Shown here: one piece after another, positions 42,987-52,526 of the stretch
Numbering within the stretch: the stretch's first letter is position 1
Layout: every line of letters begins with the position of its first letter
Assembly: GCA_017302895.1 (NCBI GenBank)
Contig: JAFLBV010000003.1
Span: 383,115 to 447,114, forward strand
Direction of reading: 5' to 3'
DNA length: 64,000 bases
Source: Ignavibacteria bacterium
Lineage (GTDB): Bacteria > Bacteroidota > Ignavibacteria > Ignavibacteriales > Ignavibacteriaceae
Notes under the pieces: model-generated
Databases searched by the model: none
The model's input: only the letters and a program-made list of their open reading frames with translations
What the model was told of the DNA's origin: nothing
Program-made: the position numbers and the translations under genes

Positions 42987-43724
42987 ATGGTAACTCTAAA
43001 ACCCGGTATATTTGCCGGATTCGACAATATTATTTGCGGATTCAGCACCATCATTGACGATGGAGCTGAGGCACCCTATTTTTTCAATCAGTCGTTATCC
43101 GTTGGTGATGATGAAAAAAAAGTTCTCTCAAACAGGAAACGCTGGCTTGAGAGTCTCGATATAAAACCGGAAAACTGTGCTACCCAGAAACAGGTGCATG
43201 GTGACACGATAAGGTTTATTACCGAGGGAGGGATGAAGGGTGAAAGCGATGCCATGATTACAGATAAACCGGAGATTGGAATACTGATCAGTTCTGCAGA
43301 CTGCCCGGCGGTTTTTGTATATGATAAAAAGCAGCATCTTGTTGCGGGTATTCATTCCGGCTGGAGAGGCACTTCGCTTAAAATTGTTACCAAAACCATC
43401 AACACGATGAAAAACGGAATGGGTTCCAAGGCGAAAGATCTCTATTGCTACATCGCCCCTTCTATTTCTCAGGCGCATTATGAAGTTGGGGAAGAAGTCG
43501 CCGAACTTTTTGATGAGAGATATCTGATACCCAGAGGTGAGAAATTCCTGCTTAATGTTCCACGGGCAAATTATGACATGCTCATACATGCCGGTATTCC
43601 GAAAAGCAACATTCAGTTGTCAAAGCTTTGTTCTTATAAGTACAGCAATCTTTTTCACAGCTACAGACGCGCCGGTGCAAAATCAGGCAGGGCGTCAGGT
43701 ATCATCGCTCTGAAATCAATCTGA
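42987..43724 (+). CDS. pgeF: Purine nucleoside phosphorylase/polyphenol oxidase family (YfiH/PgeF/YlmD)
   Basis: A 245-residue cytoplasmic protein. The conserved metal-binding residues are in CATQKQVHGD (His), SSADCPAVFVYD (Cys) and AGIHSGWRGTSLKI (His), all typical of the Cu-oxidase_4/LACC1 fold. Members edit peptidoglycan precursors (PgeF) or act on purine nucleosides. The stop overlaps the following DMT transporter start by one base (TGATG). A housekeeping role in wall quality control is likely. Confidence 0.9.
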   Translation: MVTLKPGIFAGFDNIICGFSTIIDDGAEAPYFFNQSLSVGDDEKKVLSNRKRWLESLDIKPENCATQKQVHGDTIRFITEGGMKGESDAMITDKPEIGILISSADCPAVFVYDKKQHLVAGIHSGWRGTSLKIVTKTINTMKNGMGSKAKDLYCYIAPSISQAHYEVGEEVAELFDERYLIPRGEKFLLNVPRANYDMLIHAGIPKSNIQLSKLCSYKYSNLFHSYRRAGAKSGRASGIIALKSI

Positions 43725-44623
43725 TGAAAATAACACCCTCAGTTGTTTTAAGTTATGTAGCTATATGCCTTATTTGGGGATCGACATGGCTGGTGATAAA
43801 GATTGGCATGGAGTCTCTTACGCCCTTCATGTCCGCAGGATTGAGATTTCTGGTAGCTTCCACCGTGATATACGCGGTTGTAAAAATCAGGAATATCCCT
43901 TTCTCCCGGGATAAAGTTGCCATTAAAATCTACTGGGTCATGGGATTTTTCTCATTTCTTGTGCCTTTTGGTCTGGTTTACTGGGGTGAACAGTATATTA
44001 ATTCGGGATTGGCTTCAGTTCTCTTCGCAATCTATCCTTTTTGTGTAGCCATTGTCGCGCATTTCAGTCTTCAGGATGAGCGATTCAGCAGGATGAAGCT
44101 GATCGGCATGATCACAGGATTTCTTGGAATCGTGGTTATTTTTTCGGACAGCCTGAAGATCGACCTCAATTTTTATGAAGTGGCGGGTATGGCTGCAGTT
44201 CTCGGAAGTGCCGTTGTTCAGTCATTTGTTGTCGTTCTCATCAAAAAAGAGGGGAGCCATCTTCATCCTTTGTCGATGAATCTCGTTCCCATGGCGGTGG
44301 CTTCGGCAGGTTTTATCATCAGCTCATTTCTATTTGAGGATGTATCGAAGAACATATTTGACCTTGCGGGTATTGGTTCTGTGATTTTTCTCGGCATTTT
44401 CGGCTCAATTGTGACTTTCACAATATATTACTGGCTATTAAAGAAAGTCAGTGTCCTACTGATGTCGCTTATCGCATTCATCACACCAATTATCGCCCTG
44501 ATTTTGGGAGGTCTCGTGTATGGTGAGAAACTCACATTCAACCACCTAATGGGGAGTGCTCTCGTGCTTGCCGGTTTGCTCCTTTCCCAGTCAGAACTTA
44601 TCAGAAAACGAAAACTTACTTAA
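43724..44623 (+). CDS. DMT-superfamily (EamA) transporter
   Basis: A 299-residue protein with ten hydrophobic helices in two EamA repeats: VAICLIWGSTWLVIKIGMESL at the start, GLASVLFAIYPFCVAIVAH, then the second half beginning AGMAAVLGSAVVQSFVVVLIKKEG and ending GSALVLAGLLLSQSELI. It exports or imports a small metabolite across the inner membrane; the substrate is not predictable. Translationally coupled to pgeF. Confidence 0.92.
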   Translation: MKITPSVVLSYVAICLIWGSTWLVIKIGMESLTPFMSAGLRFLVASTVIYAVVKIRNIPFSRDKVAIKIYWVMGFFSFLVPFGLVYWGEQYINSGLASVLFAIYPFCVAIVAHFSLQDERFSRMKLIGMITGFLGIVVIFSDSLKIDLNFYEVAGMAAVLGSAVVQSFVVVLIKKEGSHLHPLSMNLVPMAVASAGFIISSFLFEDVSKNIFDLAGIGSVIFLGIFGSIVTFTIYYWLLKKVSVLLMSLIAFITPIIALILGGLVYGEKLTFNHLMGSALVLAGLLLSQSELIRKRKLT

Positions 44624-44625
44624 AA

Positions 44626-45036
44626 ATGATTAATATAATAAGAATAAAAAAAGCCTCTTTTTACGCATATCATGGAGTGATGAAAGAGGAACAGCGCGTC
44701 GGCGGGAAATTTGAAGCCGATATCGACATGTACATTAATTTTTCCGCAGCAGGAGTATCGGACGATCTTCACAAAACAATCAACTACGAGACGGTTTACA
44801 ACTACCTCCTCAGCATCGCACAGGCAAAAAAAAGCTACCTTATCGAAACAGTTTCATATAAAATCTGTGAGCTTCTTTTTGAAAAATATGATAATCTTGA
44901 GAGACTGATAGTAAGAGTCAGGAAGAACAATCCTCCAATTGGTGGGGTTGTCGATTCTGTTGAAGTGGAGATAGACACCACCAGATCTGAGTTTTTTGCT
45001 TCACTTCAAAAGTTGACCGGTTCCGCACAAGGGTGA
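44626..45036 (+). CDS. folB: Dihydroneopterin aldolase
   Basis: Folate pathway enzyme that splits dihydroneopterin into 6-hydroxymethyl-dihydropterin and glycolaldehyde. The 136-residue protein has IRIKKASFYAYHGVMKEEQRVGG (residues 5-27), YETVYNYLLSIAQAKKSYLIETV with the catalytic/binding Glu, and RVRKNNPPIGGVVDSVEVEI. Directly followed by folK, which uses the product. Confidence 0.94.
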   Translation: MINIIRIKKASFYAYHGVMKEEQRVGGKFEADIDMYINFSAAGVSDDLHKTINYETVYNYLLSIAQAKKSYLIETVSYKICELLFEKYDNLERLIVRVRKNNPPIGGVVDSVEVEIDTTRSEFFASLQKLTGSAQG

Positions 45037-45044
45037 TGAATTAA

Positions 45045-45575
45045 TTGAACAAAGTGTTTTTGGCTTTAGGCAGCAACCGGGGTGACAAGTTTCAGTATCT
45101 TCTGAAGGCACTTAACCTTATAAACTGTTTGCCCGGCACTTCAATTGTCTCACTTTCGCCCGTCTATGAAACTTTTCCGTATGGCGTAATAAGTCAGGAT
45201 GAATTTCTGAATATGGCGGTTGCGGTTTTTTCTGAGTTGACACCAAGACAACTTCTGGTCGCTCTGAAAACCATCGAGCAACAGACAGGGCGCTTGGAGC
45301 GGGAAAGATGGCATGAAAGGGAAATCGATATCGATATTCTCCTCTATGGTGACCTGGAAGTGGACGAGGCTGACCTCAAAATACCTCACAGGGAATTGCT
45401 TAAAAGAGACTTTTTTATATTGCCACTTCTTGATCTGGAACCAGGCATATCCCTTCCCGGCACCGGTATATTTTTGAAGGATCTGGAAATAACAGTGAAG
45501 AAACCGTATATTAAGGGCTTGAACAGGAAATTTTTTGAAATCAAAAATGGTTTGGTTTGCCTGAATGAGCAGTGA
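45045..45575 (+). CDS. folK: 2-amino-4-hydroxy-6-hydroxymethyldihydropteridine pyrophosphokinase
   Basis: A 176-residue folate pathway enzyme. FLALGSNRGDKFQYL, FLNMAVAVFSELTPRQLL, EREIDIDILLYGDLEV and LKIPHRELLKRDFFILPLLDL are the HPPK motifs. The start is TTG at 45,045. The gene overlaps the downstream deoxynucleoside kinase (45,565) by 11 nt. Confidence 0.94.
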   Translation: MNKVFLALGSNRGDKFQYLLKALNLINCLPGTSIVSLSPVYETFPYGVISQDEFLNMAVAVFSELTPRQLLVALKTIEQQTGRLERERWHEREIDIDILLYGDLEVDEADLKIPHRELLKRDFFILPLLDLEPGISLPGTGIFLKDLEITVKKPYIKGLNRKFFEIKNGLVCLNEQ

Positions 45576-46218
45576 TATCAATTATATAGCAGTTGAAGGC
45601 GTGATTGGTGCCGGAAAAACCTCACTTGTAAGAAAACTGCAAAAGAAATTAAACGCCAGGATGATTCTTGAGAATCACGATGAGAATCCCTTTCTTGCAA
45701 AATTCTACAAAAACAGGAAACGGTATGCTTTTCAGACTCAAATGTTTTTCCTGATCAGCAGGTATAAACAGCTCGAGGATCTTCGCGAAGAATCCATTTT
45801 CTCCAGTCATATTGTCGCCGACTACATTTTCGAAAAAGATCTTCTCTTTGCATGGTTAAATCTTGACAAAGAAGAATTGCGGCTTTACAATGAGATTTTT
45901 CCCAAACTTGCACAGAACCTTCGGAAGCCGGATCTTGTTGTATATCTAAAGGCTGACATTGACCGTCTTCTCGCAAATATCAGAAGACGTAACAGAAGTT
46001 ACGAGCTGGATATGGACGAAGGGTACATCGCTGACCTTTCAGACCTCTACAGCGAATATTTTTTAAGATACGACAAAACTCCTCTCTTGATAGTAAACTC
46101 TACTGAGATAGATTTTGTTAATAATGAACATGACTTTGAAGATCTTTATAAACAGATTTTCAGAGAAGATCGAACACGAATTGAGTATTTTCATCCCGAA
46201 GGCAAGGCTTTATTGTGA
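45565..46218 (+). CDS. Deoxynucleoside kinase (dGK/dAK-like)
   Basis: A 217-residue P-loop kinase. IAVEGVIGAGKTSLVRKL (residues 8-25) is the Walker A region of dNK. ENHDENPFLAKFYKNRKRYAFQTQMFFLISRY and VADYIFEKDLLFAWLNL are the substrate-binding and DRS-like segments, and RRRNRSYELDMDEGYI is the lid. It phosphorylates deoxynucleosides for dNTP salvage. It overlaps folK by 11 nt; folK-dNK order is common in Bacteroidota. Confidence 0.9.
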   Translation: MSSDINYIAVEGVIGAGKTSLVRKLQKKLNARMILENHDENPFLAKFYKNRKRYAFQTQMFFLISRYKQLEDLREESIFSSHIVADYIFEKDLLFAWLNLDKEELRLYNEIFPKLAQNLRKPDLVVYLKADIDRLLANIRRRNRSYELDMDEGYIADLSDLYSEYFLRYDKTPLLIVNSTEIDFVNNEHDFEDLYKQIFREDRTRIEYFHPEGKALL

Positions 46219-46433
46219 GAAAAATATTTTTAGTTTTAACCGGCATACTGATGTTTTATGCAGTGCGGATTTTATTTAAAAAGCTAAAACGAACAGCAGA
46301 CAGACAATCATACAGAGAGAGAATGGGTGAACCCCAAACCGTTCTTTCAGGTGGCAAAGGGAGATCGTTCCGGACCGACCGGGTTGTCGAGGATGCTGAA
46401 TACACCGAAATAAGCGGTGATTCTGTAAAGTAA
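46215..46433 (+). CDS. Small membrane protein of unknown function
   Basis: A 72-residue protein starting at GTG 46,215, overlapping the kinase stop (GTGA). One N-terminal helix (VLTGILMFYAVRILF) and a cytoplasmic basic tail ending in RVVEDAEYTEISGDSVK. The short tail pattern ED.[ED]Y.E[IV] is common in small Bacteroidota membrane proteins. No function is assigned. It lies between the kinase and the GT9 gene, which follows its stop by 1 nt. Confidence 0.72.
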   Translation: MRKIFLVLTGILMFYAVRILFKKLKRTADRQSYRERMGEPQTVLSGGKGRSFRTDRVVEDAEYTEISGDSVK

Positions 46434-46434
46434 T

Positions 46435-47526
46435 ATGAACAGATTTGCCGGGGCATTCTACCGTCTTTTTTTTTCACCACTCCCTTACAAACCGGAATTT
46501 GAAAAAGACCCGCGAAAAATACTTATAATCAGACAGCACAACCAGCTTGGTGATCTTCTTGCGAGCAGTTCCCTTTTCCGGGCACTAAAAAAGAAGTTCC
46601 CCCTCTCCCACATTACACTTATTGTCAGTCCTGCAAACAAAGATGCTGTAACGAAAAATAAATTCATCGACAGAGTGATAGTTTTCGAGAAGGCAAGGCA
46701 TCTTAATCCGGTTGAGTTTTTTCGATTCATATCCGTTCTGCGGGAAGGGTATGACTGGGTGCTGGTTCCGGTAACAGTTTCAATTTCTTTCACCAGCAAT
46801 TTGATGGCAGGTATTGCGAAAGGGAAGTTGAAAGCGGGAGCCAACTGGCTTGACGGCAAGTATAACGAGTCTGCATTTTTCTTCAACAAAAAAATTAATC
46901 TCGACTGGCGTTTGCAGCCCGACCTTCACATCGCCGAAAGAATTCTCGATATTGTGAAACCACTCGGTGTAGAACCTGCCGGCTACTCACCTGAAGTCAG
47001 TTTCGACGGCGAAGATGAAGAAAAAGCGATAAAGTTTCTTACCCGTTTCGAAGAGCACAACCAAAGATGCATCATCGGACTCCACACAGGTGCCGGAAAG
47101 ATACCCAACAGATGGTATCACAAAAATTTTGTAAAGTTGATAAAAGAATTGAAAGCCAACTGGGACGCCTGCATCTACCTGACGGGGAGCAGTGCCGACC
47201 TTGCGATTATTGAGAAAATAAAAGAGGAACTGAATTTCACAGTCCTCGAATTTATTGATAAATCGATTCCTGAAGTGGCGGCTCTAATCTCCAAATCCGA
47301 TCTTTTCATAACAAATGACACAGGGATAATGCATGTGGCGGGCTCCACATCCACCCCTCAAATTTCCCTTTTTGGTCCGACAAATCCTTTTGTCTGGGCA
47401 CCGATGGGAAAAAACAAGGTTTTTCTGCAGAGGTCTGATATAATTGACAATATCACGGTCAACGAAGTTTTTGATATCGCAGGCAGACTTTTGTCCCAAT
47501 CTCCAAAGATCAATAAAAATGCTTAA
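46435..47526 (+). CDS. Glycosyltransferase family 9 (heptosyltransferase-like), second copy
   Basis: A 363-residue GT-B enzyme. KILIIRQHNQLGDLLASSSLFRALKKKFP begins near residue 28. CIIGLHTGAGKIPNRWYHKNFVKLI (about 205-229) and the donor-binding DLFITNDTGIMHVAGSTSTPQISLFGPT (about 287-314) follow. Similar to the copy at 888 but distinct in sequence and outside the LPS operon. It probably adds heptose or another sugar to the LPS core. The 3' end overlaps the Ppx/GppA gene by 8 nt. Confidence 0.9.
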   Translation: MNRFAGAFYRLFFSPLPYKPEFEKDPRKILIIRQHNQLGDLLASSSLFRALKKKFPLSHITLIVSPANKDAVTKNKFIDRVIVFEKARHLNPVEFFRFISVLREGYDWVLVPVTVSISFTSNLMAGIAKGKLKAGANWLDGKYNESAFFFNKKINLDWRLQPDLHIAERILDIVKPLGVEPAGYSPEVSFDGEDEEKAIKFLTRFEEHNQRCIIGLHTGAGKIPNRWYHKNFVKLIKELKANWDACIYLTGSSADLAIIEKIKEELNFTVLEFIDKSIPEVAALISKSDLFITNDTGIMHVAGSTSTPQISLFGPTNPFVWAPMGKNKVFLQRSDIIDNITVNEVFDIAGRLLSQSPKINKNA

Positions 47527-48439
47527 AAATAATTTTGCTGTTCTCGATATAGGCTCCAATTCCTTCCACATCATCATTGCAAATTCACCCGATGGAAGAA
47601 AATTCGAGATTATCGACAGGGAAAAAGCTGTTCACCGCCTCTCCTCAAAAGACGGCTACGGCAGGTCTTACATAAAAGATCAGGACATAAAACAGGCGAT
47701 AAAACTGATCGACCTCTTCAAAACTAAAGCTGTAATGAACGGTGCAACCATCAGAGCTGTGGCGACAAGTGCAGTGCGTGAAGCCATAAATCAGGACGAA
47801 TTTGTCGAAACAGTCTTCGAAAAAACCGGAGTAATGGTTGAAGTAATCGACGGACACAGGGAGGCTGAATATATCTACAGCGCCGCGCGACATTTTCTGC
47901 ACTTCAAAAATCAGAAAATCCTCTGTGTTGACATCGGAGGAGGGAGTACCGAGTTTATCACCGGTAACAGTCCCAAACCCGGTTTTGTCACCAGTCTTAG
48001 AATGGGTGCGGTCAGATTCACAAAAGATTTTTTTCCCGATCTCGAAGTAAAAAAAACCAGCGTGATAGCGGCTTCCCATTATGCCGCAGGTATGGTAGAA
48101 GCAATTAAAAAGGATGTGGCGGCAAGTGGTTTCGAAATCGCAATCTTCTCGGCTGGTACAGCCAAATCTGTTCTCTCAATGGCTATCGAAGCGGGACTTG
48201 TAGCTCCTGATGAAAAAATATTCAAATATGAAGACCTCGTAAAAGTTACCGATCGCGTTTTGGCTGCCAAAGACATGAAAGACCGTCTTCAAATTCCGGG
48301 TCTCGAACCAAAGCGAGCCGATGTGGTCGTCGCCGGTGTAATAATCCTTCGTGCCATCTTCGAAAAACTGGAAATAAAGCAGGCATATTACTCGGAGTTC
48401 GCCCTCAGAGAAGGGGTGATACTTGAGTTAATGCAGTAA
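47519..48439 (+). CDS. Ppx/GppA-family phosphatase
   Basis: A 306-residue exopolyphosphatase/guanosine pentaphosphatase family protein. FAVLDIGSNSFHIIIA at residues 6-21 is the ASKHA phosphate-1 motif. IRAVATSAVREAINQDEF, EVIDGHREAEYIYSAA, LCVDIGGGSTEFI (phosphate-2) and EIAIFSAGTAKSV follow. Start at ATG 47,519, fixed by the N-terminal motif and the 8-nt overlap with the GT9 gene; the frame itself is open from 47,444. It lacks the C-terminal HD-like extension of GppA, so it is a short form. Confidence 0.93.
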   Translation: MLKNNFAVLDIGSNSFHIIIANSPDGRKFEIIDREKAVHRLSSKDGYGRSYIKDQDIKQAIKLIDLFKTKAVMNGATIRAVATSAVREAINQDEFVETVFEKTGVMVEVIDGHREAEYIYSAARHFLHFKNQKILCVDIGGGSTEFITGNSPKPGFVTSLRMGAVRFTKDFFPDLEVKKTSVIAASHYAAGMVEAIKKDVAASGFEIAIFSAGTAKSVLSMAIEAGLVAPDEKIFKYEDLVKVTDRVLAAKDMKDRLQIPGLEPKRADVVVAGVIILRAIFEKLEIKQAYYSEFALREGVILELMQ

Positions 48440-48445
48440 TGCAAT

Positions 48446-48483
48446 AATCCAATAATTTAGGGATATTACTGCATTATTGGATT
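48446..48483. repeat. Inverted repeat after the Ppx/GppA gene
   Basis: AATCCAATAAT (48,446-48,456) and its exact reverse complement ATTATTGGATT (48,473-48,483) with a 16-nt loop. There is no clear T run; it may act as an mRNA 3' hairpin before the DUF302 gene. Confidence 0.7.
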
Positions 48484-48536
48484 AGTTGAATCTTCCCGCC
48501 TGCTGTCGCATCAAATCTTATAAAACGGAGAAAATT

Positions 48537-48926
48537 ATGAGCTATTATTTCGAAAAAGTTGTTTCGACTGACTATAATGAGACTGTCGAAGCTGTAACTG
48601 TGGCATTGAAGGTTGAAGGATTTGGCGTGCTGAGTGACATTGATGTGCAGGATACTTTGAAAAAGAAGATTAATGCCGATGTCAGAAAATACAGAATTCT
48701 GGGAGCCTGCAACCCACCTTTCGCCAATAAGGCAATTCACATCGAAGAAAATGTCGGTTTGATGATGCCATGCAATGTCCTGATTCAGGAAACGACTGAC
48801 GGTAAAATCAGAGTATCGGCTATTAATCCCAAAAATGCCATGGGTGCGATCGGAAATGACAACCTCGCTGAACTTGCAAATGAGATCTCAGCAAAACTGG
48901 AGAGAGTTATTGAAGGGTTGAGGTGA
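48537..48926 (+). CDS. DUF302-domain protein
   Basis: A 129-residue protein with MSYYFEKVVSTDYNETVEAV, VEGFGVLSDIDVQDTLKKK, YRILGACNPPFANKAI (the cysteine motif of DUF302) and PCNVLIQETTDGKIRVSAI. A CGGAG site lies 6 nt before the ATG at 48,537. DUF302 proteins are widespread, small and cytoplasmic, with unclear function, possibly in copper or redox balance. A terminator-like hairpin follows at 48,941. Confidence 0.88.
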   Translation: MSYYFEKVVSTDYNETVEAVTVALKVEGFGVLSDIDVQDTLKKKINADVRKYRILGACNPPFANKAIHIEENVGLMMPCNVLIQETTDGKIRVSAINPKNAMGAIGNDNLAELANEISAKLERVIEGLR

Positions 48927-48940
48927 TTCCCTAAGTTGAC

Positions 48941-48977
48941 CGAGGCTAAATTAATTTTCACAGACAGCCTCTTTTTT
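48941..48977 (+). terminator. Probable terminator after the DUF302 gene
   Basis: GAGGCT (48,941-48,946) pairs with AGCCTC (48,966-48,971), followed by TTTTTT (48,972-48,977). The loop is about 19 nt, longer than usual. Confidence 0.65.
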
Positions 48978-49232
48978 GAAAAACAGTTTTTTTAGTTCGC
49001 TAAAGATTTGCAAATTTTAGTTGTAAAAAGGTAAAATTTTGTGAGTGATTTTTTTTTACCTAAAGCTGCAAAAAATCTCTTTTTAAAAACTGAGAAATCA
49101 CATTAAATCAGTTACTTCCCCTCTTAACGATTTGTTAACATTGAATTTTAATGATGTTAAAATTCCCTGCCGTAATTTTAAAGACTTGAATATTTTTTTT
49201 TCAAACAATCAAACAACAATCAGGAGCAAAGT
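48978..49232 (+). other. AT-rich upstream region of the Oar-like receptor gene
   Basis: About 255 nt between the terminator and the receptor ATG. Very AT-rich with several T and A runs, as expected for a promoter; no gene or repeat is seen. An AGGAGC site lies just before the ATG at 49,233. Confidence 0.5.
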
Positions 49233-52200
49233 ATGAGATCTCTTTACAGATCTTCGCTGGCAACATTGTTTGTAGTTTTCTTTGCACTTCAGGTACATGC
49301 CCAGGTAACCACCTCGACAGTATTCGGAAATGCAATTGACGACAAGAACAGTGCTCTTTCCGGTGTGGTTATCCGCGCTAAACATCTTCCCACAGGAACT
49401 GTTTACGGCACCACATCAAGAGAAAATGGCAGCTATAACATATATGGTCTTAAACCGGGTGGACCCTACGAAGTAATCGCTTCGTATGCCGGAAAGAAAA
49501 CAGTCGAACTGAAGGGAATCAACCTTGAACTGGGTCAGAACCTTCGTTTGGACTTCACAATGCTGGAATCAGCCCTCGTAACAGAGGAAGTGGTGGTTAC
49601 TGCAAAAAGTGACCCGATAATGACCGAAACCAAAACAGGTTCCGCTCAGACGGTCGCTACAGAAACAATTGAAAATCTTCCAACCATCAGCAGAAGATTC
49701 CAGGATTTCTCGAAACTCTCACCTCTTTTTTCCGGAGCTGATCTCTCGGCTGCAGGTAAATCAAGCAGATACAACAATATTCAAATAGACGGTACCCAGT
49801 ACAATGACCTTTTCGGTCTTGGCAGTTCGGGTACACCCGGTGGATCAGCCGGAACCAATCCTATCAGCCTTGACGCTATTCAGGAGTTCCAGGTAGTGGT
49901 TGCACCTTATGATGTAAAACTCTCCGGTTTCACCGGTGGTGGTATAAACGCTATTACAAGATCAGGAACCAACACTTTCTCGGGATCAGTTTTCGGCTAC
50001 GGCAGAAACCAGTCACTCGTTGGAAAGAGTCCTGATGCATTAAAGACCAGCTATCCTGACTTTACAGAATATCAGGTTGGCGGAAGAATCGGCGGTCCGA
50101 TAATTAAAGACAAGCTCTTCTTCTTCGCAAGTGCAGAGCTTACCAAATATACCAGACCATACTCAAATGTCTCCCTCACCGCAGGTTCAGCAGGAATGGC
50201 TGCTTATGCAGATTCGATTCAGGCTATCATGCTTGGTAAGGGTTACGATCCGGGTTCTTACGGATCAGTCGATCTTAAAAGACCTTCTACAAAGTTCTTT
50301 GCTCGTTTGGACTGGAACATGAATGAAAACAACAGATTCACCTTGAGACACAATTTTGTTGACGGATCTGATGACATTCTCGCAGCAAGAAACCTTAACA
50401 ATGCCCTCTCATGGGGTTCATATACATACAGACTTGCTTCAGTAACCAATTCCACCGTTCTTCAGTGGAACTCAACTATCAGCAACAACATGTCAAATGA
50501 GTTGATCGTTGGCTACACAAGAATCAGAGACAAAAGAGAACTTCCATTTGCTGAAGCTCCTGAAATCGAAATCCGTCAGGGTGGAAACACCTACAGACTT
50601 GGACCCGACAGATTCTCACCTGCGAATAAACTTGATCAGGACATCATTGAGTTCACCAACAACTTTACATGGAATGTTGGCAATCACATCCTTACTTTCG
50701 GTACACATAACGAATTCTACACATTCTCGAATCTTTTCATCCGTTCATTCTACGGATACTATGTGTTTAATTCCTTCACCGATTTCAAAAATTCCACTGT
50801 CGGTTCATATCAGAGAGCATTCGCAAGAAGCGGTGACTCTTATGACAACAGACCTTCTGCTGATTTCAGCGCAAACCAGTTTGGTCTTTATGCACAGGAC
50901 GAATGGCAGGTTAATGGCGCACTCAGACTTACCTTTGGTATCAGAGTTGACATGCCTACATTCCCCAAAACTCCTGCTGCCAACGATTCAGTATCAAAAT
51001 ACTTCAGCGGATACAGCACAAGCGGTGTTCCTGATGGAAAACTTCTTTTCTCACCAAGAGCAGGTTTCAACCTTTCTCTTACCGAGGACAGAGCTGCTCA
51101 GTTAAGAGGCGGTCTTGGTATCTTCACCGGTAAGGTTCCTTATGTTTGGGTTTCAAACAATTTCGCAAATACAGGACTTCTTACTGCTGAACTTTCCGGT
51201 GCAGCCGGAACAGTATTCACACTCGATCCAAGAAACCAGCCAAAAGTTGGTGACCCCGGAACAGGCGCACCAAGCCTTATTTCCGAGATCAATATGATCG
51301 ATCCTAACTTCAAATTCCCGCAGTTGTTCAGAATTAACGCTGCTTACGATCAGAAACTTCCCTGGGATTTCATCGGATCACTTGAAGTTATCTATTCGAA
51401 AACCCTTAATGAAGTTATGTACGAGAAACTCAACATCAGAAACTTCTCTTCTCCTACATACATAGCTTCAGAATCAAACAGACCTGTTTACGGCGGTACT
51501 GATGCTAAAAACAACAACTTCAGAGATGTACTTTCTCTTAAGAACACTTCCGAAGGTTATCAGTTAAACTTTGCTGTACAGTTCCAGAGAAGTGTTGCAA
51601 GAGGTCTTTCGGTTAACTTTGGTTATACACACGGTGTGGCTAAAGACATGAACAGCACCACTTCATCACAGGCTGTTTCTCAGATGAGATTCAATCCTGT
51701 AAAAGGCGATCCGAACAATCCTGAACTCACAACTTCACTTTATGAAATCAAGCACAGATTCTTTGCTTCAGTTTCCTATACTCATGAATTCTTCTCGAAT
51801 GCTCCTACAACTGTCTCCTTGTATTACAACGGACAGAGTGGTGCTCCATTCTCATTCATAGTAAACGGTGACTTGAACAACGACGGTTTCGATCAGAACG
51901 ACCTTTTCTATGTTCCGACCGAGGCTGAACTTGCCAATAGAACCTATCAGCTTGGTGCTGTAACAGGTGGTGCTTTCGTTCCGACTGCTTCAATGTACAC
52001 ACAGCTTGAATCGTACATTCAGAATAATGAATACCTCCGTACACACAGAGGCATGATCTCTGAAAGAAATGGTGCCCGCAACCCCTGGAGAGATATTTTT
52101 GATCTCAGACTTGCTCAGGAAATCCCAAGCATCATGAATCACAAATTCACCATTACCCTCGACATCCTCAATGTTCTCAATCTCATCAACAGTGATTGGG

Positions 52201-52370
52201 GATATGATGAATCAATCTTCTCGACATCGAATGTTGTTAGAATGGTCAATAGAAGTGTCGGCGGAAAACCTGTTTACTCATTCTCTGCTCCTACTACCAA
52301 TGTTCCCTGGGCAGCAAGTGATGTCAACAGCCGTTGGGCAATGCAACTTGGTGTGAGATACACCTTTTAA
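49233..52370 (+). CDS. TonB-dependent receptor of the Oar type with carboxypeptidase-regulatory-like domain
   Basis: A 1,045-residue outer-membrane protein. Signal peptide (residues 1-23, ending VHAQ). The CarboxypepD_reg-like domain follows at about residues 27-110 (VFGNAIDDKNSALSGVVIRAKHLPTGT). The plug has TETIENLPTISRRFQDFSKLSPLF and NNIQIDGTQYNDLFGLGS. A 22-strand barrel ends with an aromatic residue (MQLGVRYTF). Oar-like proteins import large substrates or serve in surface traffic, energised by TonB/ExbBD. It stands alone with two terminators after it; no SusD partner is adjacent. Confidence 0.9.
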   Translation: MRSLYRSSLATLFVVFFALQVHAQVTTSTVFGNAIDDKNSALSGVVIRAKHLPTGTVYGTTSRENGSYNIYGLKPGGPYEVIASYAGKKTVELKGINLELGQNLRLDFTMLESALVTEEVVVTAKSDPIMTETKTGSAQTVATETIENLPTISRRFQDFSKLSPLFSGADLSAAGKSSRYNNIQIDGTQYNDLFGLGSSGTPGGSAGTNPISLDAIQEFQVVVAPYDVKLSGFTGGGINAITRSGTNTFSGSVFGYGRNQSLVGKSPDALKTSYPDFTEYQVGGRIGGPIIKDKLFFFASAELTKYTRPYSNVSLTAGSAGMAAYADSIQAIMLGKGYDPGSYGSVDLKRPSTKFFARLDWNMNENNRFTLRHNFVDGSDDILAARNLNNALSWGSYTYRLASVTNSTVLQWNSTISNNMSNELIVGYTRIRDKRELPFAEAPEIEIRQGGNTYRLGPDRFSPANKLDQDIIEFTNNFTWNVGNHILTFGTHNEFYTFSNLFIRSFYGYYVFNSFTDFKNSTVGSYQRAFARSGDSYDNRPSADFSANQFGLYAQDEWQVNGALRLTFGIRVDMPTFPKTPAANDSVSKYFSGYSTSGVPDGKLLFSPRAGFNLSLTEDRAAQLRGGLGIFTGKVPYVWVSNNFANTGLLTAELSGAAGTVFTLDPRNQPKVGDPGTGAPSLISEINMIDPNFKFPQLFRINAAYDQKLPWDFIGSLEVIYSKTLNEVMYEKLNIRNFSSPTYIASESNRPVYGGTDAKNNNFRDVLSLKNTSEGYQLNFAVQFQRSVARGLSVNFGYTHGVAKDMNSTTSSQAVSQMRFNPVKGDPNNPELTTSLYEIKHRFFASVSYTHEFFSNAPTTVSLYYNGQSGAPFSFIVNGDLNNDGFDQNDLFYVPTEAELANRTYQLGAVTGGAFVPTASMYTQLESYIQNNEYLRTHRGMISERNGARNPWRDIFDLRLAQEIPSIMNHKFTITLDILNVLNLINSDWGYDESIFSTSNVVRMVNRSVGGKPVYSFSAPTTNVPWAASDVNSRWAMQLGVRYTF

Positions 52371-52432
52371 TAGCTATTAGCTATGAGGTATGAACTATGA
52401 ACTGAATTGCAAATAGTTTGTGCTGTCGTTTT

Positions 52433-52462
52433 AAGCTGCTTCGGAAACGGGGCAGCTTTTTT
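52433..52462 (+). terminator. Rho-independent terminator of the receptor gene, copy 1
   Basis: AAGCTGC (52,433-52,439) pairs with GCAGCTT (52,452-52,458); six T follow. Same stem core as the terminators at 36.5 and 37.9 kb. Confidence 0.9.
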
Positions 52463-52526
52463 AAAGCTATGATCTATGAGGTATGAACTATGAGCTGAAT
52501 TGCAAATAGTTTGTGCTGACTTTTTG